Shown here piece after piece: positions 63,307 to 64,000 of a stretch of 64,000 nt of DNA. This stretch comes from Chryseobacterium sp. Leaf201 (GTDB lineage Bacteria > Bacteroidota > Bacteroidia > Flavobacteriales > Weeksellaceae): positions 1 to 64,000 of the forward strand of contig NZ_LMKA01000057.1 in the NCBI RefSeq assembly GCF_001421435.1, in the 5' to 3' direction. Within the stretch, counting starts at the first letter, position 1. Every line of letters starts with the position of its first letter. The position numbers were made by a program, and so were the translations under genes. The notes below the pieces were generated by a model that saw only the letters and a list, made by a program, of their open reading frames with translations, was not told the origin of the DNA and did not search any database.

Positions 63307-64000
63307 TTATTTTAAAGCGTTCAAAGCCTCTTCCAGTTTCGGCATCATTGCAGAAATCTCTTCAGTAGCTAAACCTCCGACAGAAGCCCTGAACCAAGGC
63401 TCCGACTTTTCTTCCCCAAAAGCGGAGAAAGGAACCAAAGCAACTCCGGCCTCATTAATTAAGTAGAATACCAGATCAGAAGAATTCTCAATCACAGAAC
63501 CGTCAGGTTTTGTCTTTCCGATATACTCTAATTTAATGGTAAGGTAAAGTGCACCCATGGGTTCAATACTGTCTACAGCAAGCCCTTTTCCTTTCAGATC
63601 CTGAATTCCGGCATGGAGAACTTTTAAGCTTTCTTCCAGTTTTCCTTTGAAATCTTCTACAAAAGCATTGACATCATCCGGGTTCTGGTAATATTTTGCG
63701 GTTGCCTCCTGTTCCGGTTTAGGCGCCCATGCTCCCACGTGTGTAAGAAGGGCTTTCATTTTATCCATGATGTGGGCCGGACCGAAGCCCCAGCCAACAC
63801 GCACACCCGTTGCAGCAAGGCATTTTGAAATCCCGTCGATATAAACTGTATACTCCTTCATTTCAGGGAAAAGGGAAACCGGATCCACGTGCTCAGCCCC
63901 GAAAGTAAGGTTGGAATAAATCTGGTCATACATCAGGTATAACGGTTTTTCATCTTCGCTTCTCTGTTTGTTCTCCGCTAAAACCAGTTCACAGATTTCT
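63307..64000 (-). CDS. Class I/II aminotransferase, N-terminus cut by the window edge
   Basis: The frame stays open to the last base of the window, so only the C-terminal part (about 231 residues) is visible. The PLP Lys lies in DGISKCLAATGVRVGW, and the C-terminal Arg for the substrate carboxylate is in PWFRASVGG. LYLMYDQIY carries the Tyr that touches the PLP ring. It fits the aspartate/aromatic aminotransferase class I fold. The amino donor cannot be identified from this part. Confidence 0.9.
   Translation of the reverse strand, partial: EICELVLAENKQRSEDEKPLYLMYDQIYSNLTFGAEHVDPVSLFPEMKEYTVYIDGISKCLAATGVRVGWGFGPAHIMDKMKALLTHVGAWAPKPEQEATAKYYQNPDDVNAFVEDFKGKLEESLKVLHAGIQDLKGKGLAVDSIEPMGALYLTIKLEYIGKTKPDGSVIENSSDLVFYLINEAGVALVPFSAFGEEKSEPWFRASVGGLATEEISAMMPKLEEALNALK

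Overview
The window looks like chromosomal DNA of a Flavobacteriia member, most likely Chryseobacterium or a close relative (Weeksellaceae). The inference rests on AT-rich intergenic DNA, exact TAnnTTTG -7 elements, a short RpoD, Bacteroidota-type T6SS genes (tssG/N/K), GLPGLI and HYC_CC_PP family proteins, a DUF2723 glycosyltransferase and a probable sulfonolipid gene pair. No rRNA, tRNA, CRISPR array or intact transposase was seen.

Layout. 0.1-7.1 kb: ECF sigma/anti-sigma pair, two aldo/keto reductases, a ClC channel and an NDH-2. 7.3-11.4 kb: OmpH-like chaperone and a stress-type set (small membrane protein, HAD phosphatase, DUF2383 and DUF892 four-helix proteins). 11.7-19.5 kb: intracellular alpha-amylase, PQQ-type sugar dehydrogenase lipoprotein, DUF4256 protein, threonine aldolase, DtxR-family regulator with an operator-like palindrome, class V aminotransferase. 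19.7-22.7 kb: tssG-tssN-tssK operon without the rest of a T6SS. 23.0-29.3 kb: S1/P1 nuclease, rpoD, a frameshifted membrane protein gene, and a tight four-gene operon with two adjacent AlkB-like 2OG-Fe(II) dioxygenases, a lipoprotein and a FAD monooxygenase. 29.3-35.4 kb: copper-handling genes (multicopper oxidase fused to a CopB-like barrel, DUF3347, HYC_CC_PP) and a TonB-dependent receptor. 35.5-42.4 kb: kdsA, DUF1697 and two large GT-C-like membrane proteins. 42.6-45.0 kb: PLP synthase plus AOS-family acyltransferase, plausibly capnine/sulfobacin synthesis. 45.2-50.1 kb: glucosaminidase and an SGNH-MBOAT-SGNH O-acetylation locus. 50.2-56.4 kb: B12/radical SAM protein, atpD-atpC, ribF.

The most unusual region is 56.2-60.1 kb. 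A segment running from inside ribF to inside a YjbR gene is present twice in tandem, leaving truncated YjbR and ribF copies at the junction. Each copy carries a small Cys-containing peptide gene followed by a GLPGLI gene. The peptide cores share a QDWT-QQ-EW-I-NYC signature but carry different export leaders: Sec in one, double-glycine in the other, which is now a pseudogene. By eye the non-coding flanks are more alike than the GLPGLI proteins, suggesting cassette replacement or diversification. This peptide/GLPGLI pairing is the best candidate here for an undescribed system; the twin-dioxygenase operon is second.

The window ends with a YjbR protein, a NAD(P)-binding protein, a kdsB/LolA-like/glutathione peroxidase operon, a relic four-helix-bundle element flanked by 17-bp inverted repeats, and a truncated class I aminotransferase. 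All product names come from reading motifs by eye; no database search was possible.
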